From assembly GCA_039819065.1 (NCBI GenBank), contig JBCBSS010000011.1:21866-85865 (forward strand): a stretch of DNA of 64,000 bases, given 5' to 3'. Within the stretch, counting starts at the first letter, position 1. Each line of letters opens with the position of its first letter. A program made the translations under genes and the position numbers. This DNA comes from JBCBSS01 sp039819065. Its GTDB lineage: Bacteria; Bacteroidota; Bacteroidia; Cytophagales; Cyclobacteriaceae. Positions 17,948 to 27,379 of this stretch are shown piece after piece. The notes beneath the pieces are model-generated. The model ran no database searches, was not told the origin of the DNA, and worked only from the letters and a program-made list of their open reading frames with translations.

Positions 17948-18304
17948 AGCCTATTAAGTGTGTCAACGGTTTAAGAACATATTTACCAAAATTCTGGCAT
18001 TAAATCTTCTATTTTCTGGAAATAATTGCCAAAACTATTTTAACTATTTGATTTTCAGATTATTACTAATGATTTATTCATACAATAGCTGTTTTGAACC
18101 ATATTGAAATACTCTAAAATCAAACTATCATCTATAAGGCCAACAACGGCTTTCGAGAATTGTTATTTTCAATTTCTTAATGGTAAAAATCACTACAGGT
18201 AAATGCGTAATACCGACTTTCATTCTTCAAGGTATTGATTAAAGAAGGGCCGATCGAGCTCATGTGGTTTCCCATAACACGGATAAAATGACTAGCTTAA
18301 CAGC
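17948..18304. other. 357-nt divergent intergenic region
   Basis: AT-rich spacer between the divergent TPR and histidine-kinase genes. It must hold promoters for both directions. I find no clear TTG/TAnnTTTG pair and no coding frame. Confidence 0.5.
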
Positions 18305-19660
18305 ATGATATTTAACAGCTTTAGGCTCAATGTATTGGTAAGGGTGCTACTGGTTTGTACACTGGCATTGGGATTAGCTTTTGTGCTGGCCTATCGCAAC
18401 TGGTTTTTTACTCCGCTAGTCATTGGGATCACGTTAATCGTTGTAATCGCTAGCCTGATCAGATACGTAGAAAAAACAAACAAGGACATCGCCCAATTCC
18501 TGATGGCTGTTCGGCAGGGGGGCTATACCAGTACCTTCGTGAGTGGCAAGCGAGGCGGTATTTTCACGGAGCTTAGCGGTGCCTTCAATCAAGTATTAGA
18601 GGAATTTCAACGGGTTACCATTGAAAAGGAATCGCATTATCAATACCTCAAAACGCTTAACGAGAATATTGGGGTAGCCATTATCAGTTTCTTAGAAGAT
18701 GGGCAGGTAGAAATGATCAATGAAGCGGCTAAAACGATGCTGAAGAAGCCCTATCTCAACAATATTGAGGAGATATCTCACGTAGATCATGAACTATACG
18801 AAACCGTTTTAAGGCTCGAATCCGGCGAAAAGGAAGTGGTAAAAGCACTGATACAAAATGAGGTCGTTCACCTTTCTGTACATGCAAAGGCCTTTATTCT
18901 AAAGGATAAGAATTTTAAAGTAGTGCTGCTACAAAACATCAATCGCGAGCTGGAAGGTAAAGAAGTGGAGGCCTGGCAGAAGTTGACCAGTGTATTGACA
19001 CATGAGATCATGAATTCGGTGACCCCTATTGTTTCGCTAACCGAGGCCGTCAACACCATGATCAAGAATGGTAAGAACGAGCAACAGCACTTCAAGGAAA
19101 TCAACGAGGATGATGTCGAGGATATTTACTCCAGCTTGGCCACGATTGAAAATCGCGGTCGCGGTTTATTGAAATTTGTGAAAGCCTACAAGGATTTCTC
19201 CAAGGTGCCGGAATTGAGGCTGAAGCAGGTTAACCTGATCGAAATGATAGAAAGGATCGAGAACCTGCTGAAACCTGATATCGATCTTTGGCAAATCAAG
19301 TTCGAAATACGCTCGAAAAATCGAAATCTTACTGTCAAAATTGATGAAGAGTTAATGGAACAGGTCTTTATCAACCTCATCAAAAACGCCATTGAGGCGG
19401 TACGGGAAGCACAAAACCCGTCTATAGCCATTCATATCGAACGTTTGGGGGTAGGCAGGGTGCGTGTCAGGCTCATAGACAATGGCCCCGGCATTGACGC
19501 TGAGACATTGGAAAAGATTTTCATCCCGTTTTTTACTACCAAAAAGAAAGGAACAGGTGTTGGGTTAAGCCTCTCCAGAAAGATCATGCGGCTGCATAAT
19601 GGTATGATCGGCGCTCAGTCAAGTGTAGGAGAAGGGACGGTTTTTACTTTGGAGTTTTAG
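18305..19660 (+). CDS. NtrY-like sensor histidine kinase (orphan)
   Basis: A 451-residue protein with two N-terminal membrane segments (about 8-30, 35-50), a HAMP/PAS-like middle (120-215), an H-box with H233 (LTHEIMNSVTP), and an HATPase domain with N-box (NLIKNAIEAV), G1 (DNGPGID) and G2 (KGTGVGLSLS). The H-box sequence is that of NtrY-type kinases, whose partners are usually NtrC-family sigma-54 activators. No response-regulator gene adjoins it in the window. Confidence 0.88.
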   Translation: MIFNSFRLNVLVRVLLVCTLALGLAFVLAYRNWFFTPLVIGITLIVVIASLIRYVEKTNKDIAQFLMAVRQGGYTSTFVSGKRGGIFTELSGAFNQVLEEFQRVTIEKESHYQYLKTLNENIGVAIISFLEDGQVEMINEAAKTMLKKPYLNNIEEISHVDHELYETVLRLESGEKEVVKALIQNEVVHLSVHAKAFILKDKNFKVVLLQNINRELEGKEVEAWQKLTSVLTHEIMNSVTPIVSLTEAVNTMIKNGKNEQQHFKEINEDDVEDIYSSLATIENRGRGLLKFVKAYKDFSKVPELRLKQVNLIEMIERIENLLKPDIDLWQIKFEIRSKNRNLTVKIDEELMEQVFINLIKNAIEAVREAQNPSIAIHIERLGVGRVRVRLIDNGPGIDAETLEKIFIPFFTTKKKGTGVGLSLSRKIMRLHNGMIGAQSSVGEGTVFTLEF

Positions 19661-19691
19661 AAAAAACCATCCACATGCTCAGCTCGATTTT

Positions 19692-20267
19692 TTAACTTTC
19701 CTTGTGTTTCTTGATGATTTCCAGTTCTTTTTGTCTGTCTTTTTCCTGCCTACTCAATTTCGGTTTTTGAGGTTTGGCATTATCGTCTGACGAAGCTTTA
19801 GAAACACTGTCCTTTTTAGCGTATTTAATGAGCCAGACAGCAAACCCGATCACCACGATTAATGATATGGCAGCTAAAGTCCAGGCGAAATAAAAATAGT
19901 TTTGTGCATATGAAGACTTTGCGAAGTAGATCCCCTCAATGTCTTTTATAATGAGCCCGGCTATTACAGTGGCGCCCGCTTGCCCTACGAAAGTGAGGGC
20001 AAAGAATATCTTCGCTACCAGGTTATTCTTAAGAATCCCCCAGATCAACAACCCAAAAACAATTACCGCCAACCCGATCAATACAAATATTATGATGTAT
20101 TGCCTTTCGGAAGTTCCTTCTATGGCACTAGGGTTCAGGAATGTATACTCACGGGATACCCTTCTCTGGTAAAAGCCATAAAAAACATAGGCTAAAGTGA
20201 GTTGCAACAAAATGCTCGTTCCTAAATATACGAGCATAGGAATTTTCAACACATTTCTCATGGTCAA
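19692..20267 (-). CDS. Four-helix membrane protein with basic C-terminal tail
   Basis: A 191-residue protein with four membrane segments (about 11-30, 57-78, 85-107, 126-148) and a highly charged, mostly basic cytoplasmic tail (150-191). No recognised family. Convergent with the histidine-kinase gene. Confidence 0.65.
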   Translation of the reverse strand: MTMRNVLKIPMLVYLGTSILLQLTLAYVFYGFYQRRVSREYTFLNPSAIEGTSERQYIIIFVLIGLAVIVFGLLIWGILKNNLVAKIFFALTFVGQAGATVIAGLIIKDIEGIYFAKSSYAQNYFYFAWTLAAISLIVVIGFAVWLIKYAKKDSVSKASSDDNAKPQKPKLSRQEKDRQKELEIIKKHKES

Positions 20268-20383
20268 AGTAATTGGTTGATTTTGATGATCTTGTTATTC
20301 ACATTTAAAGCGTTGATAGATAATAGTTTATCTTTCAGTAGCTTTCTGCAGGCACTATCAATTCTTCTGAATACAACCTATGT

Positions 20384-21676
20384 TTAATCGATAACAGAAT
20401 CATTATATTCGTTTCGTTGCTTCGAAGTTTTTAAGTGTTCATTACCTACCTCTTCATTTCCGAGTTTCAAATGAGTTTTTCCTAAGTAAAAGTGAATAAG
20501 TTCAGTTTCAGGGTCTAGTGTTTGAGCTTTTTCAAAATACTCTATTGCTTTTTCGTATTCTTTAGCGAAAAAATAGTAGACTCCCATATTTCTCCAGGCA
20601 AAGGAATTAACAGGATTCATGTCTATTGAACTCTTAATGTCTATGTAAGCACTTTCAAGATCACCTAATTGTAATCTGCAATATCCTCGATTGTTATAAG
20701 CAAAATCCCAGTAAGGATCAATATCTACTATGCTGTCAAATGTCTTAATCGCCTTGTCATACTCTTTGAGCAGCAATTGTGCATAGCCTAAATTGTTTAA
20801 AACATAATGATTGTTAGAATCAATGCTAATAAGGCTTTCCGAAAGTTCTATCACCTTTTCAAATTCTCCTTCATCAAAAAGACGAGTAGTTTCTTCAAAA
20901 TATTTGAACCAATTTTCACTTTCCGAAATATTATGCTTTGTAAAACTGGTATTCCCTGTGGATTTCAGGTATTCGTAATCTTGTATGAATAGACTTTTTG
21001 TATTTGTATTTAGATATTGAGCATATTCGTTTGAGGAGCTATTTGATGCATAGCATAGCAGTGCGTTAGTATAGCTTATGACTTCATTAGGTAAATAACC
21101 CGTTCGGCCTACCCAATTATTATCCCTTGTCTCACAAGAATTGGCCATAAAAATTCCAAAACCCCAAAATATCACGGACAAGTCTGTTAATAATTCCATT
21201 TCTGCATCATCGACATGCAAATACTCACCCCCTAAAAGCTTCACATGAGCCAGTTCATGTGATACTACCGCTATCAACAAGTGCAGGTTTTCAAAGGTAG
21301 ACTTGGCCAACTCGATGGTGAATTTTTCTTTATCAGCATCGCTTCCCTGATAAAAGACACCAGCGGGCTCAGAAATCTTTCCCTGAGGCATCCAATCCGT
21401 CCACTGCTTTGATTTTATATTATCAAAAACCTTGATGCGAATCTCGTTAGAATTAACTCCCCAAATTTCACATAATTGCTCAAATAGCCTTTGAAATTGA
21501 GTTTCATCATTGCCATTATCATAAGGGAAGTTATCGTAGGTTGGAACCAAAAATGGTTCAGTAAATATTTTTCTAGTACCAAAGGACTTGACGAGCCACA
21601 ATAAACTTTCTTCTATCCACTCTTTATCCTCTTCTGTTACTGATGGGCCGGGTTGTTTTTTAAACAGTCCGAACAT
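20384..21676 (-). CDS. HExxH putative metallopeptidase with C-terminal TPR repeats
   Basis: A 430-residue soluble protein. Residues 1-190 contain an HELAH zinc-binding motif (H140, E141, H144) and a downstream ELLTD (E161, D165) that could supply a third, gluzincin-type ligand. From about 255 to 425 there are four or more TPR repeats (for example YDKAIKTFDSIVDIDPYWDF). The combination suggests a peptidase with a protein-binding module, but activity is not shown. It overlaps the upstream membrane-protein gene by 17 nt. Confidence 0.72.
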   Translation of the reverse strand: MFGLFKKQPGPSVTEEDKEWIEESLLWLVKSFGTRKIFTEPFLVPTYDNFPYDNGNDETQFQRLFEQLCEIWGVNSNEIRIKVFDNIKSKQWTDWMPQGKISEPAGVFYQGSDADKEKFTIELAKSTFENLHLLIAVVSHELAHVKLLGGEYLHVDDAEMELLTDLSVIFWGFGIFMANSCETRDNNWVGRTGYLPNEVISYTNALLCYASNSSSNEYAQYLNTNTKSLFIQDYEYLKSTGNTSFTKHNISESENWFKYFEETTRLFDEGEFEKVIELSESLISIDSNNHYVLNNLGYAQLLLKEYDKAIKTFDSIVDIDPYWDFAYNNRGYCRLQLGDLESAYIDIKSSIDMNPVNSFAWRNMGVYYFFAKEYEKAIEYFEKAQTLDPETELIHFYLGKTHLKLGNEEVGNEHLKTSKQRNEYNDSVID

Positions 21677-22343
21677 GCTGATTTTGGTTTTTTTGGTTGG
21701 TTTCTTTTTGATCTTTTATGTCTTTGTCTATAATCTGTGACTCGACTTTTAGTAACTCCTCTTTCAACGCAGCGCGGTGGCTTTTGTCAATTCTCCTAAA
21801 TACAATCTCATGTTTGGTGCGATCATCTGATTCCTTAATGACCCATACCTTTTCATTTTGACTATCAATAGAACTGATATTCTTCAACGAGATCTCTTTA
21901 TTGCTATCTTCCTTGATGATGATCATCTCATCAGTGATGGTCAGATTATAAAGCTTTCTGCGGTTTCTGACGAAGCGCTCCAGTACATTGGTGAACCAAG
22001 CCACTAGCACCAAAATGGCCAAATCCCACTTATCATATAAACCAAAAAGGCCGAATGAAGCCAGTTCCAATGGGATAAAAACCCATTGATTAACCCCAAT
22101 AAACCATCTATGATAAGGAAATACGCCACGGCTTTTACTATTTTCAGCAGGCTCTAAATTGGTGATGTAAACGACCCTCATCATTCCGTACAAAACGGTT
22201 AATATGATGACTATCCATTTTACTTCTGAATTGTCTGGGTATCTTAACGTCAATACCGCTGGTAGAATTAGAATAATTAATACTGCCCTACTTAGTTTGT
22301 CCAAGCTGATTCTATCCCTCTGCGATACGCTGTTGTTACCCAT
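21660..22343 (-). CDS. Hypothetical membrane protein with soluble C-terminal domain
   Basis: A 227-residue protein with about four membrane segments in residues 15-130 and a C-terminal cytoplasmic domain (135-205) of alternating strands that may be PH-like. No family recognised. It overlaps the HExxH-TPR gene by 17 nt and follows the next gene by 2 nt, so the three are co-transcribed. Confidence 0.65.
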   Translation of the reverse strand: MGNNSVSQRDRISLDKLSRAVLIILILPAVLTLRYPDNSEVKWIVIILTVLYGMMRVVYITNLEPAENSKSRGVFPYHRWFIGVNQWVFIPLELASFGLFGLYDKWDLAILVLVAWFTNVLERFVRNRRKLYNLTITDEMIIIKEDSNKEISLKNISSIDSQNEKVWVIKESDDRTKHEIVFRRIDKSHRAALKEELLKVESQIIDKDIKDQKETNQKNQNQHVRTV

Positions 22344-22345
22344 GG

Positions 22346-22666
22346 CTATTTCCTTTCAAATACTCCTTTTCTATACACTATCTCTAGTAGCTGATTTTCA
22401 CCTCCTTTTAACCATCCCACACTCAATGCAAATCTTATACATGCTTCGATAAACTTTGGCGTAACCAGCCTTGGCTCAAAAGCTTCAGGCTCATTTTCCT
22501 TATCATTGACGTATAGCCAAGGATCATAAAAGCCAAAATCTACGGTCAACCGGCTGCATGATATTTCATCAGGAAGAATGACCACTTCATTATCCAGACG
22601 CCAATTGTACTGAATACCATCAACAACAATTTTACGAAAACCCCTTTTCTTTTTTGGCTTTGTCAT
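22346..22666 (-). CDS. Hypothetical small protein
   Basis: About 106 residues from the ATG at 22664-22666 (a TTG three codons upstream is possible). Basic N-terminus (KPKKKRGFRK) and otherwise globular. No family recognised; such proteins often belong to ImmA- or immunity-like accessory sets, which I cannot show here. First gene of the three-gene run with 21660 and 20384. Confidence 0.55.
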   Translation of the reverse strand: MTKPKKKRGFRKIVVDGIQYNWRLDNEVVILPDEISCSRLTVDFGFYDPWLYVNDKENEPEAFEPRLVTPKFIEACIRFALSVGWLKGGENQLLEIVYRKGVFERK

Positions 22667-22726
22667 GCATAACAATCAAGATAATTAACTTACCTCATGC
22701 AGCGCTTATTCAGTGCTTCCTTCAAT

Positions 22727-23566
22727 TCAATTGACTACTTTTCTCTTTTTCATGTTGTAGCGATCCCCTTCTCTAAGAAAATAAAACAGGCTGGATTGTG
22801 GAGGTAGGTTTTTGAGTTTGCTTCCTTCTCTTGACCAGAAGTCATTATCATATATCAGCACATAGCTAGATCCAATTACCTCAAAAGTATCGCCTTGAAC
22901 CACTATGGCCGTACTTTCATCCAGGCCAATGCCCAGCAACTCTGGGCGGTTCTTCATTATATCGAATAGGTCAAAGTGACGGTTTCTAGCCAGTACATGC
23001 TGATCAATCGCGATGTTCTTTATGAATCCGAAGCCTTCTTCGTGATCCCCCATCATGATCTGGTTGGTCTTGGTGTCTCCTCTGGCCAGGTACGAACCTT
23101 GTATAGTTGCGCCTGCGGATGAGCCTCCGATTACACCGCCTCGATCCAGTATTTCCCAAAAGGCTTTTTCAGCTTTAGTGCCCTTGTAGGCATCCACCAA
23201 TCGCCATTGTCGCCCACCTCCAAACCAGACGGCGTCAGCCGTTTTGAGAGGTTTAACAAACTGATCAGAATCTGCCACTTTCGGATCGCTTGTGTGCAGG
23301 ACAATCACATTAGTAGCGCCATACTGCCTTAATGCTCCAGCTCCTCCTGCATTATCGTTATATTGGTCTCTGCCAAGTGCGGTGGGGATCACAATTATTG
23401 ATGCATCTGGGCCTCCAGCCAGTTCCATAAATTTCTTGGCAATCGACTCGGTAATCTTACCTCCACCGACCACCACGAGTGATCCTTTCTCAGGCCCGGT
23501 AGTTTGTCCGAGAAGCATGGGCGCTATGCAGATCAGCAATGCGCATATCATCATTATTCGTTTCAT
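22727..23566 (-). CDS. Exported cyanophycinase-like serine peptidase (family S51)
   Basis: A 279-residue protein with a signal peptide (about 1-20). It has the S51 signature GGSSAGA at 147-153 with probable nucleophile S150, the preceding GGG(R)Q motif at 117-120, and a DQHVLARNRHFDLF segment typical of cyanophycinases. Known members hydrolyse cyanophycin (Asp-Arg polymer) to dipeptides. Because it is exported and no cyanophycin synthetase is in the window, it may act on external polymer or a related beta-aspartyl peptide. Confidence 0.85.
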   Translation of the reverse strand: MKRIMMICALLICIAPMLLGQTTGPEKGSLVVVGGGKITESIAKKFMELAGGPDASIIVIPTALGRDQYNDNAGGAGALRQYGATNVIVLHTSDPKVADSDQFVKPLKTADAVWFGGGRQWRLVDAYKGTKAEKAFWEILDRGGVIGGSSAGATIQGSYLARGDTKTNQIMMGDHEEGFGFIKNIAIDQHVLARNRHFDLFDIMKNRPELLGIGLDESTAIVVQGDTFEVIGSSYVLIYDNDFWSREGSKLKNLPPQSSLFYFLREGDRYNMKKRKVVN

Positions 23567-23677
23567 TGGCTTAGCTATTCTATTGGTCCTAGAAAATCAT
23601 ACTAAGCTAGTGAAAACTATTTTACGATGTCCTTAGCGCAAGCTTACCATTTTGCCAAATTGTTAAAATTTTACAAT

Positions 23678-23695
23678 TAAAATGATATCATTTTA
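23678..23695. promoter_or_regulatory. 18-bp perfect palindrome upstream of the PLA2-like lipoprotein gene
   Basis: TAAAATGATATCATTTTA is a perfect 18-bp palindrome, ending 24 nt before the ATG at 23720. It sits where a promoter or operator is expected. AT-rich palindromes arise by chance more easily than GC-rich ones, so it is only a candidate site. Confidence 0.45.
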
Positions 23696-23719
23696 TTATA
23701 TTCTCAAAAAATTAAACCA

Positions 23720-24532
23720 ATGAAAGATAATTTTACAATTAAATGCATGATTTTCGTCATGTTGCTGGTGGGTGTAACCAGCTGTACTGACGAGCGGATA
23801 TCTGATCCGCTAGCTAGCGAAGCAGGTGTAAATGTCAACACACCTCAGGTAATTAAAGGGGAAGTCTCAGCTTCAGATCGTACGGTGAAATATCGTATTG
23901 AAGAAATTGACCCTTTAGTTTTTCAACTACAAGTCAATATCGGTGATCACGAGTTAAAAGGTCATATCGCTTTTGCAGAAGGGGTGCTAGAATTTGATGG
24001 TAACAATGCCCTCCTGAATAAAGGCGATAAGCGTGCCTTGCTTGAAGTTGCTCAGCACTTATTCAGCTATGTCGATGCTAAAGAAGGCAATGTTTCCTAT
24101 GCCGAGTACAGTTTGATCAGAACTTTGGAGTATTGGTCAAATGCGCCGACTGGATATGCTTACCGGTTCAACCAGCAATTCTCAACGGCGCAGAAAAGCG
24201 AAAAAGTACTGGCTAGCCGCAACGAGGGCGTGACCTGCATCAGGAAAAACACCACGGTCACCGCGCAATATGATGATTCTCGCGGTAGCCAAAGTGATCG
24301 TGTACGTGTAGGTAGCACGGCAAGACCCGGCTATGGGTGCATGGGTCGCTGCGGAGGTGATTGCGGTCAATGGTGGATTCCAAGTGCCTGGACAAAGGAC
24401 TGTATGGATCATGACCAATGTAGCAATGTCAACTTCAGCTCGGGTGGTAGCAGTGACAGTAACTGTGGGGATGAGTTTGATGAGGCTGCTGACGACTGGA
24501 TATTTGGTGTAAGTAGAGGTTGTTTCGGGTAA
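23720..24532 (+). CDS. Lipoprotein with phospholipase-A2-like C-terminal domain
   Basis: A 270-residue protein with a lipobox (GVTSC, Cys22). The N-terminal half (40-165) is unassigned. The C-terminal part holds a Cys-rich segment: GYGCMGRCGGDCG at 204-216, then C228-x-x-H231-D232-x-C234, then C249 and an acidic DEFDEAADDW helix. This order (glycine/cysteine calcium-loop-like, CxxHDxC, later Cys and Asp) is that of secreted phospholipase A2 folds, with H231 and D232 as the catalytic pair. Activity is inferred. An 18-bp palindrome precedes it and a hairpin repeat follows it. Confidence 0.75.
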   Translation: MKDNFTIKCMIFVMLLVGVTSCTDERISDPLASEAGVNVNTPQVIKGEVSASDRTVKYRIEEIDPLVFQLQVNIGDHELKGHIAFAEGVLEFDGNNALLNKGDKRALLEVAQHLFSYVDAKEGNVSYAEYSLIRTLEYWSNAPTGYAYRFNQQFSTAQKSEKVLASRNEGVTCIRKNTTVTAQYDDSRGSQSDRVRVGSTARPGYGCMGRCGGDCGQWWIPSAWTKDCMDHDQCSNVNFSSGGSSDSNCGDEFDEAADDWIFGVSRGCFG

Positions 24533-24544
24533 TATTATAATTGA

Positions 24545-24620
24545 GAGGCTGCCTCAAAAGCCCGTTTTAATGTCATCCCGACCTGTCGAGATCGAAAAGA
24601 CAGCTTTTGAGACACCCTCT
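24545..24620. repeat. Composite palindromic intergenic repeat, copy 2
   Basis: Inverted ends (TGCCTCAAAAGC at the left, GCTTTTGAGACA at the right) enclose the TCCCGACCTGTCGAGATCGA core related to 7405-7540. Located just after the PLA2-like gene, it may also act as its transcript terminator. Confidence 0.7.
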
Positions 24621-24636
24621 TAAAAAAATATATCTT

Positions 24637-24915
24637 TCACACATCAGGCTCATCGGGTAACAGTCTAGCACCTTTCGCCCAACTAGTGAACCCATCCATG
24701 AAATCAGTCAATACATCATAGTACTCCTCTTTATCTTTTGTGCTAGAATCAGTTTGAACATCTCGGTGAAATACTTCGAATAGTAAATAGATTTCTTTCT
24801 TGGTGTGTCCTTGTTGAGAGAGTTCATTTACCAGCTTTTCTAATCCTGAAGTATCAAAATTTAGTATTCTGTCAAATAAAAGCGGTTTGTAGTTTCTATA
24901 CGCGATCACACCCAT
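24637..24915 (-). CDS. Hypothetical small helical protein
   Basis: A 92-residue soluble, mostly helical acidic protein. No family recognised; small proteins of this kind (a helix pair, then DVLTDFMDGFTSW) occur as single accessory genes. It is 65 nt downstream of the polysaccharide deacetylase gene on the same strand. Confidence 0.55.
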   Translation of the reverse strand: MGVIAYRNYKPLLFDRILNFDTSGLEKLVNELSQQGHTKKEIYLLFEVFHRDVQTDSSTKDKEEYYDVLTDFMDGFTSWAKGARLLPDEPDV

Positions 24916-24980
24916 TCACAATATCCATCATACTTTGTCCTGATTAAGTAGCGCATAGAACGTGTTAAGACCCACCTTTT

Positions 24981-25913
24981 TCATCGCGCTAATTCTTTGA
25001 CATAATTCGGAGTTGGTATATCTCCAGCAAAAAAAGCACCTTTCTTTCCTTGGCTCAATGCCCATCGGTCTAACCAGGAAATGCCCCAATCCCCGTAACG
25101 GGTAATCTCTGAATTGTAGGCTTCATCTTTGAGTACGTCTTCTTGAGATACGAAGGTGTATCCATGCTTCTTGTAAATTTCAGCCAGATCGTCCATATAG
25201 TCGGCGTTAAGTAAGCTGGCATGTATCAATAAGGACTGGGCCATCGGTCTTTCGAATAACTTGATGGACATATTCTCGTAGAATATGAGCTTGTCTTCCA
25301 TATAGGTCACATAATCCTCACCGATCTTGGACATGGTCGCCTCATCTCTTTTGTTATAAGCCAGGTGATAAGCCTTAGCGAACAGGTAATCTTCATTATC
25401 AATTGTAACCGGCGCTTCGGTGTAACCATGCTCAGTCAGGAATTGGGTCAAGGCCTGGTGCTTTTCCTTTGTTAGCCCTACTCTCAAGTATGGGTGCCTG
25501 AAATATTTAAGTGCTTTACCGTATTTCTCGACTAACGGTTTGGTCAGCTGCTCTCCTTTAATGATATCCTTCGTAAATGTGGTGAAGTCAGCTTTGTGAT
25601 AGCTTGGGTGGGAAAAAGTGTGGTTCCCCAAGTCATTACCCCCAGCCAGCCACATTTCCAGCAGGTCCAGGCGCTCTTGTTTGAACTCACCATTTGCGTA
25701 GAGTTTGCTTTCATTGACGTATCCAATGGCAGGAATATCATACTGCTTGAAGGTAGCAATGAGCCTCTTGGTAATAGTCAGCCGTAATTGATGATCAGTT
25801 TTGCCGTAGGTAACAACAGGCAGGTCATCGACCGTAACACAGATCTTTTTGTTTTGGCTGAAACCGCTTGCTGATGTATACACGAGCAAGACAGCAATGA
25901 GTAGTTTTTTCAT
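24981..25913 (-). CDS. Exported polysaccharide deacetylase-family protein
   Basis: A 310-residue protein with a signal peptide (about 1-20). NodB-homology motifs are visible: TVDD (D29, D30), metal-binding GNHTFSH (H98, H102), and YFRHPYLR near 145. Known members remove acetyl or other N-linked groups from chitin, peptidoglycan or xylan. Several Bacteroidota members with this sequence pattern have unknown substrate. Confidence 0.86.
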   Translation of the reverse strand: MKKLLIAVLLVYTSASGFSQNKKICVTVDDLPVVTYGKTDHQLRLTITKRLIATFKQYDIPAIGYVNESKLYANGEFKQERLDLLEMWLAGGNDLGNHTFSHPSYHKADFTTFTKDIIKGEQLTKPLVEKYGKALKYFRHPYLRVGLTKEKHQALTQFLTEHGYTEAPVTIDNEDYLFAKAYHLAYNKRDEATMSKIGEDYVTYMEDKLIFYENMSIKLFERPMAQSLLIHASLLNADYMDDLAEIYKKHGYTFVSQEDVLKDEAYNSEITRYGDWGISWLDRWALSQGKKGAFFAGDIPTPNYVKELAR

Positions 25914-25981
25914 AGTTGTTATTGAATTTTGACCTTCTCAAGTTAGGAAACTTGAGGAATTGCAACAACTATGAAGAAGCT

Positions 25982-26110
25982 GTATTAAAAGCCAGTTATC
26001 CCGACTTTAAGGAGAAATGCATCTCTCTAACAATCAAACCTTTAAGTCAAGATAGATTTCTCTCCCGACCAGTCGGGATCGAAATAAACTTTCAGAACGG
26101 CTTCTGATAC
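25982..26110. repeat. Composite palindromic intergenic repeat, copy 3
   Basis: Ends GTATTAAAAGCC and GGCTTCTGATAC form an imperfect inverted repeat (10 of 12). Within lies GATAGATTTCTCTCCCGAC followed by CAGTCGGGATCGAAAT, the same core as at 7423-7452 and 60495-60523. It fills most of the 25914-26137 gap; no gene is supported there. Confidence 0.72.
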
Positions 26111-26137
26111 GGTTTTTTAAAAGATGGGTATTTTGTT

Positions 26138-26752
26138 TTAGTTGATGCTTAAGGTAGAAATGACATTGAACAAGCGATATTCTTTGATCTTGGGGTCGAA
26201 GAATTCTTTGGTAGTGAAACCAATACTGACGTTTTTGCCAACCAACCCATCGTATCCTGCCGATACATCTATATCTGAGTCTACATACTGCAACCAGTAG
26301 TATTTGTAGGTTTTTCCATTACTTCCTTTCACCGTGATGGCTACAAATTGGTCATCTTCGACATTAACAATTTCACCTTCCACACTACGGACGGAGGCTT
26401 CTACCTCTTCAGTCACTTGCTGCTCACTTTCTTTGACGCGATTCGTTATGGCCAATAATAAATCAGGACACTTCGAAGCCATTTTTAATCCAATCAAACG
26501 TCCGAATTCTTGACCTACCTCACCATCTATCTTTTCAAGGTCGATGTCATAGTCCTTTTTGAGCTTCTTTTCATAAGATTGCGCAGCCTGTAGTATGCAA
26601 AGACCAAACTCGAGGTTTAAATTATCCTGATTCAGATCTTCAGGTAAAGAGCTGATACATTGACAGGATTTATCAACGATATCGTCCATATATGCCTGCC
26701 CTAAGGCCGATGTAGAAATAGCCACCAAGGCAATCAGTAATATTTTCTTCAT
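26138..26752 (-). CDS. Hypothetical exported protein
   Basis: A 204-residue protein with a signal peptide (about 1-18). It has an early CxC pair (CQCISSLP) in a helical half (20-110) and a C-terminal beta-rich half (130-204). The N-terminal helical half resembles other uncharacterised Bacteroidota periplasmic proteins. No function assigned. Confidence 0.62.
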   Translation of the reverse strand: MKKILLIALVAISTSALGQAYMDDIVDKSCQCISSLPEDLNQDNLNLEFGLCILQAAQSYEKKLKKDYDIDLEKIDGEVGQEFGRLIGLKMASKCPDLLLAITNRVKESEQQVTEEVEASVRSVEGEIVNVEDDQFVAITVKGSNGKTYKYYWLQYVDSDIDVSAGYDGLVGKNVSIGFTTKEFFDPKIKEYRLFNVISTLSIN

Positions 26753-26841
26753 GTTCTTTTGATTTGAGCGTTGTAGAACTACTAATTAGATTAAGCCAGC
26801 ACCAAATATAATGTTTATCGGTAAAGGAATAGCGTTGCTAA

Positions 26842-27213
26842 TCAAAGAGGGTTCTTTTCTTCTTCGCGCTCGCAGTCGTTATAGGTAACTACTTGCTGTT
26901 CACCTTTGTAAACAAAAACCATGTTAAAATGGTCGATATTGCAAAAATTGGTTACGCTATCCTGCAACATACCGACTAAGCGATCAGCTTCTGTGCTCAA
27001 GTCCTCATATTCACAACCTACGAGTTTATAGGTCACGTTCGACACGCCATTGGTAATGTTGTAGCTAACCATCTGAACTTCATGACATTCCGTACTTTCC
27101 TTCAATAGTTCGGTAATTCTTCCTGAGTTTTGAAAGATTTCTTTGAAGCCAGAAACGTTACAGGCCATGAGTGAAAGTAATAGGAGAACAATAACAGTAT
27201 TCTTCGTCTTCAT
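26842..27213 (-). CDS. Hypothetical lipoprotein
   Basis: A 123-residue protein with a lipobox (SLMAC, Cys18). The remainder is a small alpha/beta domain with paired cysteines (C42, C67 and C96, C114 roughly). No family recognised. It may be co-expressed with 26138-26752. Confidence 0.6.
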   Translation of the reverse strand: MKTKNTVIVLLLLSLMACNVSGFKEIFQNSGRITELLKESTECHEVQMVSYNITNGVSNVTYKLVGCEYEDLSTEADRLVGMLQDSVTNFCNIDHFNMVFVYKGEQQVVTYNDCEREEEKNPL

Positions 27214-27379
27214 AATAATTGCTTTGGTTGAGGTTATTAGCTGGCCAGACCGACCAGTTTCTTAAGGGCTAAATATAGCATAATCTCAATGAATGTCAGC
27301 CTAAAGAATTCGTTTGTACTCTTAAATTTATCCATTGTCCTATTTCCTTCAACTCATTTGACATTAAGGAAAAATCAAG

